Numbered from the stretch's first letter, positions 14,440 to 23,778 are shown. The stretch is 33,629 nt of DNA from Paludibacteraceae bacterium (GCA_016302585.1 JAEDNI010000018.1:1-33629), one strand, 5' to 3'. The notes: a model not told the origin generated them from the letters alone. Made by a program: numbers and translations.

Positions 14440-16683
14440 ATGGATTTTTTGAACCAATTAAATAACTCGCAACGTGAGGCGGTGACCTATACCGAAGGAG
14501 CCTCGCTCATCGTAGCCGGAGCTGGATCAGGTAAGACCCGCGTGCTGACCTATCGTATCGCGTACCTGTTGCAGCAGGCCGTGCCGGCTTCCCGTATCAT
14601 GGCGCTCACGTTCACTAACAAAGCGGCACGTGAGATGAAGGAGCGTATTACCAAACTGGTGGGTGCTGAGGCGAGATACCTTGTGATGGGTACGTTCCAC
14701 TCCATCTGCACACGACTCATTCGTCCTTATGCGGAATTGCTCGGCTATACCCGCGACTTCACGATATACGATACTCCGGATAGTAAATCGGTCATCAAAG
14801 CAATCTGTAAAGAGCGTGGTTTGGATGAGAAGATATACAAACCCGGTGCGGTGCAAGCCCGTATCTCCATGGCGAAAAATAGCGGTGTCGGTCCGCGGGC
14901 TTATGCGCAGAATACGAATCTGCTGCGCGAAGACCGCGAGTTGCGGATGTATGAGTTTCCTGCGGTCTATGAGCTCTATGAAGCGCGACTCAAAGCAGCG
15001 AACGCCATGGATTTCGATGACTTGCTGATTAACATGCTGCGACTCATGGAGGTCAGCCCCGAAGTGAAGCAGAAATACCAGCAGCAGTTCCAATATATCC
15101 TCGTGGATGAGTACCAGGATACCAACTACATCCAGTTCCTGCTCGTCAAGCAACTTGCGGAGCCGCAGAACAACATATGCGTCGTGGGCGATGATGCGCA
15201 ATCAATCTATTCCTTCCGCGGAGCAGATATCCGTAATATCCTTAATTTTCAACGCGTCTATCCGCAGGCCAAGTTATTCAAACTCGAGCAGAACTACCGC
15301 TCTACCCAGAATATCGTCAATGCCGCTAACTCGCTTATTCATAAGAATATACACCAGATAGAGAAAACCGTCTATTCGGAGAAAGAAGAAGGACAACCGC
15401 TTAATCTGCAACCCTACATGGACGACCGCACGGAGGCACTCGGTGTAGCTTCTAAAATCCAGCGAATGAAGTTCAAAGGTTATGACTCATTCGCTGTGCT
15501 CTATCGCACGAACGCGCAGAGTCGTGTCATCGAAGGGGAACTGCGCAAACTCAATATCCCTTACCGCATCTATGGCGGCACGTCGTTCTACCAACGCAAA
15601 GAGATTAAGGATGCACTCGGTTACCTTCGTTTGGCCATCAACGGACGCGATAACGAAGCGTTGCTTCGTATCGTTGGCTTTCCGGGGCGTGGTATCGGCG
15701 AAACGACGATGAAAAAAGTCTCCACCTGTGCCATCGAGCACCATGCTTCCTATCTGGATGTCATGCGTCGACCGGGTGAGTACGCCCTGGATGCAAGCGC
15801 TGCTACGCAGAAGAAACTGCAAGCGTTTGCAGCCCTCATCGATAACTACCATGATCAGAGTGAGACCATGGATGCTTTTGCCTTTACCGAAATGGTGCTT
15901 CGTACCTCAGGTGTCCTTACTGCCTTGGCAATGGATCGCTCGCAAGAAGGTATCGACCGGGCGCAGAACGTACAGGAACTGCTCAACGCCATCCATGAGT
16001 TCGTGGACCAACGTACTAACGAAGGAATCGACTATACCCCGATCACGGACTTCCTATCCGAAGTCAGCCTGCAAACCGATCAGGATGAGAACCTCACCGA
16101 CACCACTGAACGTGTCACACTAATGACTGTGCATGCCGCTAAGGGACTCGAGTTTCCTGTCGTCTTTATCGTTGGACTCGAAGAACAACTCTTCCCTTCG
16201 CAATTTGCCGTCAAACCTACGGAGATTGAAGAAGAACGTCGCTTACTCTATGTGGCCGTCACACGCGCCATGGAGCAATGTCACCTCTCCTTTGCCCGCC
16301 AACGTTTCCGTAACGGTTCTTTTACCTTCAATTCTCCGAGTCGTTTCCTCAACGACATCGACCGCCGTTTCTTCGCTCTCTCAAAGCCTGCTGCACCGAC
16401 TACGCAGAGTATCCCGAGGATGCCTAGTATCTCTAGTATTTCTAGGGCCTATAGTGCCTCTAGTGCCCCTAGTTCCCCAAGTAGTCCGGTCTCAAATGCG
16501 CAAACGCCTATATCGTCCGCTTTTAAGCCGGACGATCGCGTCTCCCATCGCGTCTTTGGAAATGGCACGGTAGTACGTGTCTATCGCGATGAAGTGACGG
16601 AAAACGATAAGATAGAGATTAACTTCGACACCCAAGGCGTCAAGACTTTATTATTGACGCATGCGAAGTTAGAGAAAATCTAA
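14440..16683 (+). CDS. UvrD/PcrA-type superfamily I DNA helicase
   Basis: 747-residue 3'-5' DNA helicase for repair and replication-fork clearing. SF1 motifs appear in order: LNNSQREAV (Q motif), VAGAGSGKTRVL (Walker A, about residue 25), LTFTNKAAREM, VDEYQDTN (Walker B, about 224), VVGDDAQSIYSFRGAD, LEQNYRST, TVHAAKGLEFPVVF (about 565) and EEERRLLYVAVTRA. Residues 662-682 form a Ser-rich linker (PSI SSI SRA YSA SSA PSS PSS) coded by seven 9-bp repeats. It joins to a C-terminal Tudor-like domain (DRVSHRVFGNGTVVRV), which in PcrA contacts RNA polymerase. The stop codon overlaps that of the convergent chrA gene by 3 bp. UvrD and PcrA cannot be separated by eye. Confidence 0.93.
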   Translation: MDFLNQLNNSQREAVTYTEGASLIVAGAGSGKTRVLTYRIAYLLQQAVPASRIMALTFTNKAAREMKERITKLVGAEARYLVMGTFHSICTRLIRPYAELLGYTRDFTIYDTPDSKSVIKAICKERGLDEKIYKPGAVQARISMAKNSGVGPRAYAQNTNLLREDRELRMYEFPAVYELYEARLKAANAMDFDDLLINMLRLMEVSPEVKQKYQQQFQYILVDEYQDTNYIQFLLVKQLAEPQNNICVVGDDAQSIYSFRGADIRNILNFQRVYPQAKLFKLEQNYRSTQNIVNAANSLIHKNIHQIEKTVYSEKEEGQPLNLQPYMDDRTEALGVASKIQRMKFKGYDSFAVLYRTNAQSRVIEGELRKLNIPYRIYGGTSFYQRKEIKDALGYLRLAINGRDNEALLRIVGFPGRGIGETTMKKVSTCAIEHHASYLDVMRRPGEYALDASAATQKKLQAFAALIDNYHDQSETMDAFAFTEMVLRTSGVLTALAMDRSQEGIDRAQNVQELLNAIHEFVDQRTNEGIDYTPITDFLSEVSLQTDQDENLTDTTERVTLMTVHAAKGLEFPVVFIVGLEEQLFPSQFAVKPTEIEEERRLLYVAVTRAMEQCHLSFARQRFRNGSFTFNSPSRFLNDIDRRFFALSKPAAPTTQSIPRMPSISSISRAYSASSAPSSPSSPVSNAQTPISSAFKPDDRVSHRVFGNGTVVRVYRDEVTENDKIEINFDTQGVKTLLLTHAKLEKI
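16423..16485 (+). repeat. Seven-copy 9-bp in-frame repeat in the helicase linker
   Basis: Seven consecutive 9-bp units of the type TCTAGTRYC (CCTAGTATC, TCTAGTATT, TCTAGGGCC, TATAGTGCC, TCTAGTGCC, CCTAGTTCC, CCAAGTAGT) code a tripeptide repeat xS(I/A/S). They are in codon phase with the helicase and rich in the rare-looking CTAG tetramer, unlike the surrounding gene. Confidence 0.85.
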
Positions 16684-17243
16684 CGATAGATGAAATAACC
16701 TGCCACGCCGGCAAGAATGATCAATAGAATAGGGTGACTGAGCCATTCAGTCACTTTATTTTTTACCAGATTCGGTAGAATAGTGAAGATAGCTACCAAT
16801 GCGAAGATAACCCAACTGATGCTGTCGATGAATGTGGTCGGTTTCATGAGCAGTAAGGCCGCAGAAGCTACGAGACCGATGACCGTGAATCGCAACATAC
16901 GTAATGTCTGCTCAAAATACGGATTTCCCTGAAAACGCTTCTGTAACCAGAAATACGCTTTGCATATACTGAGCATGATGATAAGGCTCGGTAACACAAT
17001 CGCGCAAGTGCTGAGTACGCTGCCCCAGATTCCGGCTACTGTATACCCCACATACGTAGCACAGTTGATACCGATTGGACCGGGTGTGACTTGACTGACC
17101 GCGACGATATCCACAAACTCCTGCTGCGTCATCCAGCCGTATTGCTCCACTTCCATCTCGATCAGCGACAAAATAGCTAAACCTCCTCCGAAACCGAAGA
17201 GACCGATCTTGAAGAAACTTAAGAAGAGTTGCAGATAAATCAT
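16680..17243 (-). CDS. Chromate transporter family protein, short-chain, second subunit
   Basis: 187-residue membrane protein of the ChrA/CHR family in its half-length (short-chain) form. Members come in adjacent pairs that together equal one full transporter; characterised ones export chromate, and many have unknown anion substrates. Motifs: FFKIGLFGFGGGLAILSLIEMEV at the N-terminus, SQVTPGPIGINCATYVGY near residue 53, then a hydrophobic, mostly transmembrane remainder. I start it at 17243 (MIYLQLFLSFF) because this gives an ATGA overlap with the partner gene and begins directly at the first membrane segment; a longer frame to 17309 adds basic, non-membrane residues. Its stop overlaps that of the helicase gene. 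The substrate is not inferable. Confidence 0.85.
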   Translation of the reverse strand: MIYLQLFLSFFKIGLFGFGGGLAILSLIEMEVEQYGWMTQQEFVDIVAVSQVTPGPIGINCATYVGYTVAGIWGSVLSTCAIVLPSLIIMLSICKAYFWLQKRFQGNPYFEQTLRMLRFTVIGLVASAALLLMKPTTFIDSISWVIFALVAIFTILPNLVKNKVTEWLSHPILLIILAGVAGYFIYR

Positions 17244-17779
17244 TTCTGCCTCCTTTCTGCGAGATCGACCGCTACGAGTGTGAAGAGGACGGTAGCTAAA
17301 ATCACCCAAATCGGATTGACATGCGCTAACCAGATCAGAAGTGCCGCAGCAATGGGAATAAGGGCAGTAAACCGACTGATCTTAGCGGCCTTGGCCATCT
17401 TGAAAAGCGGTGCGGCGATAAGAGCTACCACCGCCGGACGAACCCCTTTGAATACGGCTTCTACAGCCGGCAGTTCTTTCCATTCCCGGAATACCATCGC
17501 GATAGCCAGAATGATGAGAAAAGAAGGTAAAACAGCTCCTAACACGGCTCCGCAGACACCTCTCCATCCGCCTACTCGCCAACCGATAAAAATGGCGGAA
17601 TTGACGGCAATCAGACCCGGAGCGGCTTGCGCCAGAGCAATCATATTGAGGAATTCTTCCTCATCTATCCAGCCCTTGCGGTCCACCACTTCCCGTTGGA
17701 TAAGAGGCAACATGGCATAGCCTCCGCCAAGGGTGAAGGTACCAATTTTGAGATATGTCCAAAAGAGTTGGAAAAACAA
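17240..17779 (-). CDS. Chromate transporter family protein, short-chain, first subunit
   Basis: 179-residue partner of the downstream ChrA half-transporter. It shows the family pattern FWTYLKIGTFTLGGGYAML at the N-terminus, then EEFLNMIALAQAAPGLIAVN near residue 41, then GAVLGAVLPSFLIILAIAM. Most of the rest is hydrophobic, in about five or six segments. The two halves would be oppositely oriented in the membrane if they behave like known short-chain pairs. It begins 1 bp after the uridine kinase stop and overlaps the second half by 4 bp, so all three are one transcript from the promoter at 18423-18453. Confidence 0.87.
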   Translation of the reverse strand: MFFQLFWTYLKIGTFTLGGGYAMLPLIQREVVDRKGWIDEEEFLNMIALAQAAPGLIAVNSAIFIGWRVGGWRGVCGAVLGAVLPSFLIILAIAMVFREWKELPAVEAVFKGVRPAVVALIAAPLFKMAKAAKISRFTALIPIAAALLIWLAHVNPIWVILATVLFTLVAVDLAERRQK

Positions 17780-17780
17780 A

Positions 17781-18398
17781 TTAATCCCGTTCTTTCAGTT
17801 GTTGCTTGACGAACTTAGCCAGCATGTTGATGGCCGCGTTGTTATGTCCTCCCTGGGGGACGATGACATCCGCGAAACGTTTACAAGGCTCGATGAATTG
17901 TTCGTGCATGGGTTTGAGTACGCGTTGATAGCGCTCAATAACTTGTTCCGCCGTACGTCCACGCTCCAGCACGTCGCGCTTCATGACACGAATAAGACGG
18001 TCATCCGCATTGGCATCTACGAAGATCTTCAAGTCCATCTGTTGACGCATTCTCGGCTCGCGTAGCGCCATAATACCTTCCACCACAATTACCTCGCGTG
18101 GCTCGATATGAATCGTCTCTTCCTGACGCGTGCAAGTGATATACGAATAAATCGGCTGTTCGATTGCTTTACCCTCTTTCAGTTGAGCAATATGTTTGCT
18201 CAGCAACTCCCAATCAAAAGCATCCGGATGGTCAAAGTTAATGTTCTGACGCTCCTCAACGGGCACGTGACTGCTGTCCTTGTAATACGAGTCTTGGGGA
18301 ATAACTACTACCTCTCCCTTCGGAAGGCGTTCAATGAGTTTTCTAACAACCGTTGTTTTACCCGAGCCGGTTCCGCCCGCAATGCCGATGATAAACAT
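17781..18398 (-). CDS. udk: Uridine kinase
   Basis: Phosphorylates uridine and cytidine to the 5'-monophosphates in pyrimidine salvage. About 205 residues, the usual length. Visible: FIIGIAGGTGSGKTTVVRKL (Walker A, residues about 8-15), PQDSYYKDSSHVPVEERQNINFDHPDAFDW (uridine-binding region), REVIVVEGIMAL, and RLIRVMKRDVLERGRTAEQVIERY. The start at 18398 puts Met directly before the conserved FIIGIAGG; an in-frame ATG at 18404 would add two residues and is also possible. It is first in an operon with the ChrA pair and faces the rsfS-ftsH operon across a divergent promoter region. Confidence 0.94.
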   Translation of the reverse strand: MFIIGIAGGTGSGKTTVVRKLIERLPKGEVVVIPQDSYYKDSSHVPVEERQNINFDHPDAFDWELLSKHIAQLKEGKAIEQPIYSYITCTRQEETIHIEPREVIVVEGIMALREPRMRQQMDLKIFVDANADDRLIRVMKRDVLERGRTAEQVIERYQRVLKPMHEQFIEPCKRFADVIVPQGGHNNAAINMLAKFVKQQLKERD

Positions 18399-18422
18399 AA
18401 TCAATGTACTTTAATCGGGGCA

Positions 18423-18453
18423 CAAAAGTACTACTTTTTTTTGATATACGCAA
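18423..18453 (-). promoter_or_regulatory. Promoter for the udk-chrA-chrA operon
   Basis: On the minus strand TTGCGTATATC (TTG at 18451-18453) lies exactly 23 bp, from its first T, upstream of TACTTTTG (18423-18430). The box TTGCGTATAT is a perfect 10-bp inverted repeat (18444-18453 against 18481-18490) with the upstream box of the rsfS promoter. Confidence 0.82.
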
Positions 18454-18480
18454 ATTTTTTGACGATTATTTCGTGTTTTC

Positions 18481-18511
18481 TTGCGTATATGCGAATTTTG
18501 TTGTATCTTTG
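18481..18511 (+). promoter_or_regulatory. Promoter for the rsfS-ftsH-M16-surE operon
   Basis: TTGCGTATATGC begins at 18481 and TATCTTTG lies at 18504-18511, with the same 23-bp phasing as the other promoters in this window. The rsfS start codon is at 18565, leaving an AT-rich leader of about 48 bases. Confidence 0.85.
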
Positions 18512-18564
18512 CACCGTATTTTATATACACGCATCATGTACACGTATACACACAATTTATTTAT

Positions 18565-18930
18565 ATGAAAGAAATAACGACTAAGAAACTGTTGGAAACG
18601 ATTATTGAAGGCATCCGAAATCGTAAGGGACAACGTATTGTAACCATTGATTTGCGTAAGATCAAAGAAGCGCCGGTGGAGATGATGATTATCTGCGAGG
18701 GACAGAGTAATACCCAGGTGGCAGCTATTGCCGATGAGGTGGATGATTTCGTTCGCACTACAACCCATGTGCACCCGCTGTCTGTATCGGGCCAGGAGAA
18801 CGCGGAGTGGATTGCAATGGATTATGGTACGATATTTGTGCATATCATGCAGCGCGAGCCCCGTGCTTTCTATGACATCGAGCATCTATGGGCGGACGGT
18901 AAAGTAACGGAATTGCCGGATATTCTCTAA
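18565..18930 (+). CDS. rsfS: Ribosomal silencing factor RsfS
   Basis: 121-residue protein of the RsfS/Iojap family. It binds large-subunit protein L14 and blocks joining of the 30S and 50S subunits when nutrients are poor. Recognisable parts: IRNRKGQRIVTIDLRKI, EMMIICEGQSNTQVAAIADEV around residue 37, and the family core ENAEWIAMDYGTIFVHIMQREPRAFYDIEHLW towards the end. The ATG at 18565 is preferred: the frame extends upstream, but that extension would begin inside the promoter. FtsH follows after 17 bp, a pairing I recall from Bacteroides. Confidence 0.94.
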   Translation: MKEITTKKLLETIIEGIRNRKGQRIVTIDLRKIKEAPVEMMIICEGQSNTQVAAIADEVDDFVRTTTHVHPLSVSGQENAEWIAMDYGTIFVHIMQREPRAFYDIEHLWADGKVTELPDIL

Positions 18931-18947
18931 TTTAACCGAAATGAATC

Positions 18948-20993
18948 ATGGCGAATAATAACAATAAACAACGACCTCAAGTACCCCAAGGCCAGCCGGG
19001 TAAGCCTCGGCGATGGATGAGTATCTTATTCTATACCATCGCCTTTGCCTTGTTGGGTTTCTATCTCTTCGGAGATAAGGATGGCGGTGTGAGCAAGGAA
19101 TTGACTGACACCAAACTGAAAGCATACATCGAGGCGGATGCCATCGAGAAGATCACCGTGTATGATGATGCGAATGTGAAGGCCACCGTCAAACCGCAGA
19201 AATATTCTCTAGTCTTCGGTCAGCAAGGCATCGGCGAGAAAGCCGACGGACAACTGAAAGTGCGCACCGCTTCGGTTGAAGAGTTCTCCAAATACATCAC
19301 GGCTATCAACGAAGCGCGTAAGCAGGCGAACCAGCCGGCTATCGATGTCAAGTATGAGAAATCGCATGACTACTGGTATGTGATCCTGATGAACGTACTG
19401 CCCTTTGCGCTGATTATCTTCTTCTTCATCTATATGAGCCGGGGTATCGGTAATATAGGCGCTGGAGGAGGTATCTTCGGTGTAGGTAAAGCACAGGCGC
19501 AATTATTCGATAAGGATAAGAAAGATAAAGTGACTTTCCGCGATGTGGCTGGTTTATACGGTGCAAAACAGGAAGTACAGGAGATTGTGGAGTTCCTCAA
19601 GAACCCCAAGAAATACACCGAGATCGGTGCGAAGATTCCCAAAGGCGCTCTGTTGGTAGGTCCTCCGGGTACCGGAAAAACCTTGCTGGCAAAAGCCGTG
19701 GCAGGTGAAGCCGATGTGCCGTTCTTCTCGATGAGCGGTTCGGATTTCGTAGAGATGTTCGTCGGTGTCGGTGCCAGTCGAGTACGTGATCTCTTCCGTC
19801 AAGCGAAAGAGAAAGCACCTGCCATCATCTTCATCGATGAAATCGATGCCATCGGTCGTGCGCGTGGTAAGAGCATCATGACCGGAGGAAACGATGAGCG
19901 CGAGAGTACGCTGAATCAGTTATTGACCGAGATGGACGGGTTTGGTACTAACTCGGGTGTAATCATCTTAGCGGCTACTAACCGCGCCGACGTGCTCGAT
20001 GCTGCCTTGCTGCGTGCCGGACGTTTTGACCGCCAGATTCATGTAGAATTACCCGACCTGCAGGAGCGTAAGGAGATATTCCAAGTGCATCTGCGTCCTA
20101 TTAAGATGGACGACACGGTGGATGTGGATTTCTTGAGCAAACAGACACCTGGTTTCTCCGGTGCCGATATTGCTAATGTATGTAATGAAGCGGCGTTGAT
20201 TGCTGCGCGTGGTGGACGAAAGAAAGTGGGCAAGCAGGACTTCATGGATGCCGTGGACCGCATTGTAGGTGGGCTGGAGCGTAAGAATAAAATCATGACC
20301 GACGACGAGAAACGATCCATCGCGTATCACGAGGCCGGACATGCTACGATCAGTTGGCTGCTACGCTGGGCGAATCCGCTGGTGAAAGTGACCATCGTGC
20401 CGCGTGGTGTGGCCTTGGGGGCCGCTTGGTATCTGCCGGAGGAACGCCAGTTGACGCAAGAGGACCATATCTTGGACGAACTCTGTTCGTTGTTAGGCGG
20501 TCGTGCCGCAGAACAACTCTTCCTGAGTCAGACTTCTACCGGAGCACTCAATGACCTGGAGCGGGCTACCAAACAGGCTTATGCGATGGTAGCTTTCTAT
20601 GGCATGAGTGATAAGTTGAAAGACGTCAGTTTCTATGATTCTACCGGTCGATACGACTATGGTTTCACCAAACCTTATTCCGATAAGACCGCAGAACTGA
20701 TTGATCAGGAGACCCAACGTATCATTGCCGACCAGATGGCTCGTGCGAAGAAGATTCTGGAAGAGCATGCGGACGGACATCATCAGATTGCCCAGTTGCT
20801 CATCGACCGTGAGGTTATCACTTCGGAGGATGTAGAATCGATCCTGGGACCGCGTCCTTGGAAGAGCCGCGGCGATGAACTGTTAGAAGCCAATGCAGAA
20901 GCTGCGGCTCAGGCAGCTCCGAAAAAGAGAAGTAGAAAGAAAAAAGAAGATAAATCTCAAACAAACGATACAGATGAAACGAATCTTGCTTAA
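18948..20993 (+). CDS. ftsH: ATP-dependent zinc metalloprotease FtsH
   Basis: 681-residue membrane-anchored AAA+ protease that degrades unneeded or damaged membrane and short-lived cytosolic proteins as a hexamer. Two transmembrane segments (about residues 24-42 and 143-165) flank a periplasmic domain. The AAA module has Walker A GPPGTGKT (238-245), Walker B IIFIDEIDAIGRA (near 293) and the second region of homology NRADVLDAALLRAGRFDRQ. The zinc site HEAGH is at 461-465. The C-terminal tail from about 645 is Ala- and Lys-rich and probably disordered. The last 20 bp overlap the start of the M16 peptidase gene, suggesting coupled translation of two proteases. All catalytic residues are present. 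Confidence 0.97.
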   Translation: MANNNNKQRPQVPQGQPGKPRRWMSILFYTIAFALLGFYLFGDKDGGVSKELTDTKLKAYIEADAIEKITVYDDANVKATVKPQKYSLVFGQQGIGEKADGQLKVRTASVEEFSKYITAINEARKQANQPAIDVKYEKSHDYWYVILMNVLPFALIIFFFIYMSRGIGNIGAGGGIFGVGKAQAQLFDKDKKDKVTFRDVAGLYGAKQEVQEIVEFLKNPKKYTEIGAKIPKGALLVGPPGTGKTLLAKAVAGEADVPFFSMSGSDFVEMFVGVGASRVRDLFRQAKEKAPAIIFIDEIDAIGRARGKSIMTGGNDERESTLNQLLTEMDGFGTNSGVIILAATNRADVLDAALLRAGRFDRQIHVELPDLQERKEIFQVHLRPIKMDDTVDVDFLSKQTPGFSGADIANVCNEAALIAARGGRKKVGKQDFMDAVDRIVGGLERKNKIMTDDEKRSIAYHEAGHATISWLLRWANPLVKVTIVPRGVALGAAWYLPEERQLTQEDHILDELCSLLGGRAAEQLFLSQTSTGALNDLERATKQAYAMVAFYGMSDKLKDVSFYDSTGRYDYGFTKPYSDKTAELIDQETQRIIADQMARAKKILEEHADGHHQIAQLLIDREVITSEDVESILGPRPWKSRGDELLEANAEAAAQAAPKKRSRKKKEDKSQTNDTDETNLA

Positions 20994-23778
20994 CATCGTT
21001 TTGCTGTGCGCAGCAATGATGGCTTCGGCGCAACAGACGCCGGAGAAACTGCCTATCGACGCCGAAGTGCGTTATGGTAAGTTGGATAACGGATTGACCT
21101 ATTACATCCGTCATAACGAGCAACCCAAACAACGTTGTGAGTTCCACATCGCGCAGTGTGTTGGTGCGATCCTCGAAGAGGATAATCAGAATGGTCTGGC
21201 TCACTTCTTGGAGCATATGGCCTTCAATGGCACCCAACACTTTCCCGGTAAGGGAATCATCAATTATTTTGAGTCCATCGGCGTGAACTTCGGCGGAAAC
21301 ATCAATGCCTATACTTCGATTGACGAGACGGTCTATCGTCTATCGGACGTGCCTACATATCGCGAGGGTATTATAGATTCGGCGTTGTTAGTGATGCATG
21401 ACTGGAGCTGCGGTCTGCTGCTTTTGCCGGAGGAGATTGACGCCGAGCGTGGTGTGATCTTGGAAGAGTGGCGCACGCGTCGTACTGCCAGCCGTCGTAT
21501 ATGGACCCAGATGCAGCAGAAGATGTATCCGGGAACCCAATATGCGAAGCGCGACGTGATTGGGGATACCGCAGTTATCAATAACTTTGAATACCAAGCC
21601 TTGCGCGACTATTATCATAAATGGTATGGTCCCGATAACCAGGCTATCATCGTGGTAGGTGATATTGACGTCGATGCTATCGAAGCGAAGATCAAGGCCC
21701 TCTGGGCTGATGTTCCGCGTCGTGCTAACTTCGGCGAGCGTCCTATTTACACGGTCAATCATAATGACAAACCGCTCGTGGCTATTGTGACTGATGTAGA
21801 GGCGCAAGGCAGCCGTATTACGCTGGAGTATAAGTTCGACCAGCTTCCCGAGACGTTGCAGAACACCGCGATGGAGTACACACTGGATCTTGTTCGCGGA
21901 TTGATATGCGACATGCTCAATAACCGCTTCCAGGAACTGGCTTTGGACCCGAACGCTTCGTTCACGGGTGCGGGCTGCCAGTATGCTGAAGCAGCGAAGA
22001 AGATGGACGCTTTCTATGCCGTTGTCATTCCGAAAGAGGGACGTGAGACCGAGGCGTATAACGACCTGATCTTCCAATTGGAGAAGATGCATCGCTATGG
22101 TTTCACCGAGGCGGAGTTGGAGCGCGTGAAGAACGAGAAACTGAATGCGATGGAGCAATACTACAACGAGCGTAATACCCGTAAGAACATTACCTTGGCG
22201 CGTGAGTGCATTCGTCATTTCGAGGACGGTGAATCCATGCCGGGTGCCGAATGGGAGTACGAGTATACCAAGGCTACACTGCCGCTGATCTCCTTAGAGG
22301 CAGTGAACCCGGTCGCTAAAGAACTGATCCATGCCAATCCGACCGTAGCGATCTCGGGTCCCGAGAAAGAGGGCGTGAATATCCCGTCGGAGGAGACTAT
22401 TTTAGCTACCCTCAACGGTCAGGCGGGCTTAGAGATTGCTGCTCCGGTAGAGGAGGCATTCGATAGTGAGTTAGTCAAGAAAGCGCCGCGTAAAGGCAAG
22501 ATCAAATCGGTGAAGCAGAACGAAGAGTTGGGAATCACCGAATGGACGCTGAGCAACGGCATCAAGGTGGTCATCAAACCGACCGAGTTCAAGGCAGATG
22601 AGATCTTGATGCAGGCTTTCTCGAAGGGTGGTTATTCGCAGGTGAAGACCGCGGACCTGCCTTCGGCTCAGATCGCACCGTATATTATCCAGTATAGCGG
22701 TATCGGTCGTTTTAATGTAACGCAACTGCAGAAAGCATTGGCCGGTAAGACGGTTTCGGTAGAGCCCGAGATCTCGGAGAATATTGAGCGCATGCGCGGA
22801 TCGTCCAGTGTGAAAGACTTGGAGACGCTGCTGCAACTGACCTATCTGCATTTCACCGCACCGCGTCGTGACGAGGATGCCTATCAGTCTCTGATGAGCT
22901 TGCTGAAGAACCAACTGATCAACCGCGATAAGAACCCCAAGACGGCCTTCTCGGATTCGATTCAGATGATGACTTCCAACCACTCCGACCGTACGCCGCT
23001 CTATAACATGGCATTGCTGGAGAAGGTGAACCTGGATAAGGCGCTCGAGATATACAAAGCACGTTTTGCTAACCCGGCGGACTTCACCTTCATCTTCGTT
23101 GGTAACATCGATCCGAAAGATGCGAAGACGCAGGAACTGATTTGTACCTGGTTAGGCGGTATGAAGACCAAGAAGAATTGTCATGAGTCTATTATTGACC
23201 ATCACGTAACGGTTGCTCCGGGTATCCAGAAGAACTATTTCAGTCGAGCGATGGAGACCACTACTGCTTCGAATCGTATCCAATATACCTCGTATGATAT
23301 CCCGTTCACGATGGCCAATGACCTCAATATGGAAATCATAGGTCGTATTCTCTCCACGCGTTATCTGGAGTCGATTCGTGAGCGCGAAGGCGGATCGTAT
23401 GGTGTAGGAACTTATGGCTATATGACCTCGCTGCCGACTCCGACTGCAGCCTTGCTGATGCAGTTCGATACGGATCCCAACAAGCAGGAGCGTCTGATGC
23501 AGATCATCCATGAAGAGGTGCAGACGATTATCGAAAACGGTCCGTTGGCTAATGATCTGCAGAAGGAGAAAGAATCGATGCTGAAGGACTTCCAGGAAGA
23601 TCTGGAGAAGAATACCTTCTGGCGTAGCACGCTTTATCAATACTATATGTATGGTATCAACGAGGTGCGCGATTACAAAGCAGCCGTAGAGGCTATCTCG
23701 GCTGAGTCTGTTCAGACCTTGCTCAAGAAACTGGTCGAGGCCGGTAATGTGATTGAAGTTGTAATGTTCCCGGAATAA
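20974..23778 (+). CDS. Exported M16-family zinc metallopeptidase
   Basis: 934 residues. A signal peptide (1-19, MKRILLNIVLLCAAMMASA) points to the periplasm; no lipobox is seen. The inverted zinc motif HFLEH is at 77-81 in NGLAHFLEHMAFNGTQHFPG, with a downstream Glu-rich helix (EEIDAERGVILEEWR) giving the third ligand. The two-lobed pitrilysin layout follows, with an inactive second half from about residue 500 and the late R/Y-type segment REREGGSYGVGTYGY. The start at 20974 is chosen because it opens the signal peptide; the frame runs further upstream inside ftsH but codes only a basic stretch. It overlaps ftsH by 20 bp and surE by 1 bp (TAATG). Substrate unknown; small-peptide clearance is the usual guess. 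Confidence 0.92.
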   Translation: MKRILLNIVLLCAAMMASAQQTPEKLPIDAEVRYGKLDNGLTYYIRHNEQPKQRCEFHIAQCVGAILEEDNQNGLAHFLEHMAFNGTQHFPGKGIINYFESIGVNFGGNINAYTSIDETVYRLSDVPTYREGIIDSALLVMHDWSCGLLLLPEEIDAERGVILEEWRTRRTASRRIWTQMQQKMYPGTQYAKRDVIGDTAVINNFEYQALRDYYHKWYGPDNQAIIVVGDIDVDAIEAKIKALWADVPRRANFGERPIYTVNHNDKPLVAIVTDVEAQGSRITLEYKFDQLPETLQNTAMEYTLDLVRGLICDMLNNRFQELALDPNASFTGAGCQYAEAAKKMDAFYAVVIPKEGRETEAYNDLIFQLEKMHRYGFTEAELERVKNEKLNAMEQYYNERNTRKNITLARECIRHFEDGESMPGAEWEYEYTKATLPLISLEAVNPVAKELIHANPTVAISGPEKEGVNIPSEETILATLNGQAGLEIAAPVEEAFDSELVKKAPRKGKIKSVKQNEELGITEWTLSNGIKVVIKPTEFKADEILMQAFSKGGYSQVKTADLPSAQIAPYIIQYSGIGRFNVTQLQKALAGKTVSVEPEISENIERMRGSSSVKDLETLLQLTYLHFTAPRRDEDAYQSLMSLLKNQLINRDKNPKTAFSDSIQMMTSNHSDRTPLYNMALLEKVNLDKALEIYKARFANPADFTFIFVGNIDPKDAKTQELICTWLGGMKTKKNCHESIIDHHVTVAPGIQKNYFSRAMETTTASNRIQYTSYDIPFTMANDLNMEIIGRILSTRYLESIREREGGSYGVGTYGYMTSLPTPTAALLMQFDTDPNKQERLMQIIHEEVQTIIENGPLANDLQKEKESMLKDFQEDLEKNTFWRSTLYQYYMYGINEVRDYKAAVEAISAESVQTLLKKLVEAGNVIEVVMFPE

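Noticed and set aside
21388..22218. 276-residue minus-strand frame opposite the M16 peptidase gene
   Set aside because: A shadow frame: it has no family motif, and the plus-strand sequence encodes the zinc site and conserved peptidase segments.
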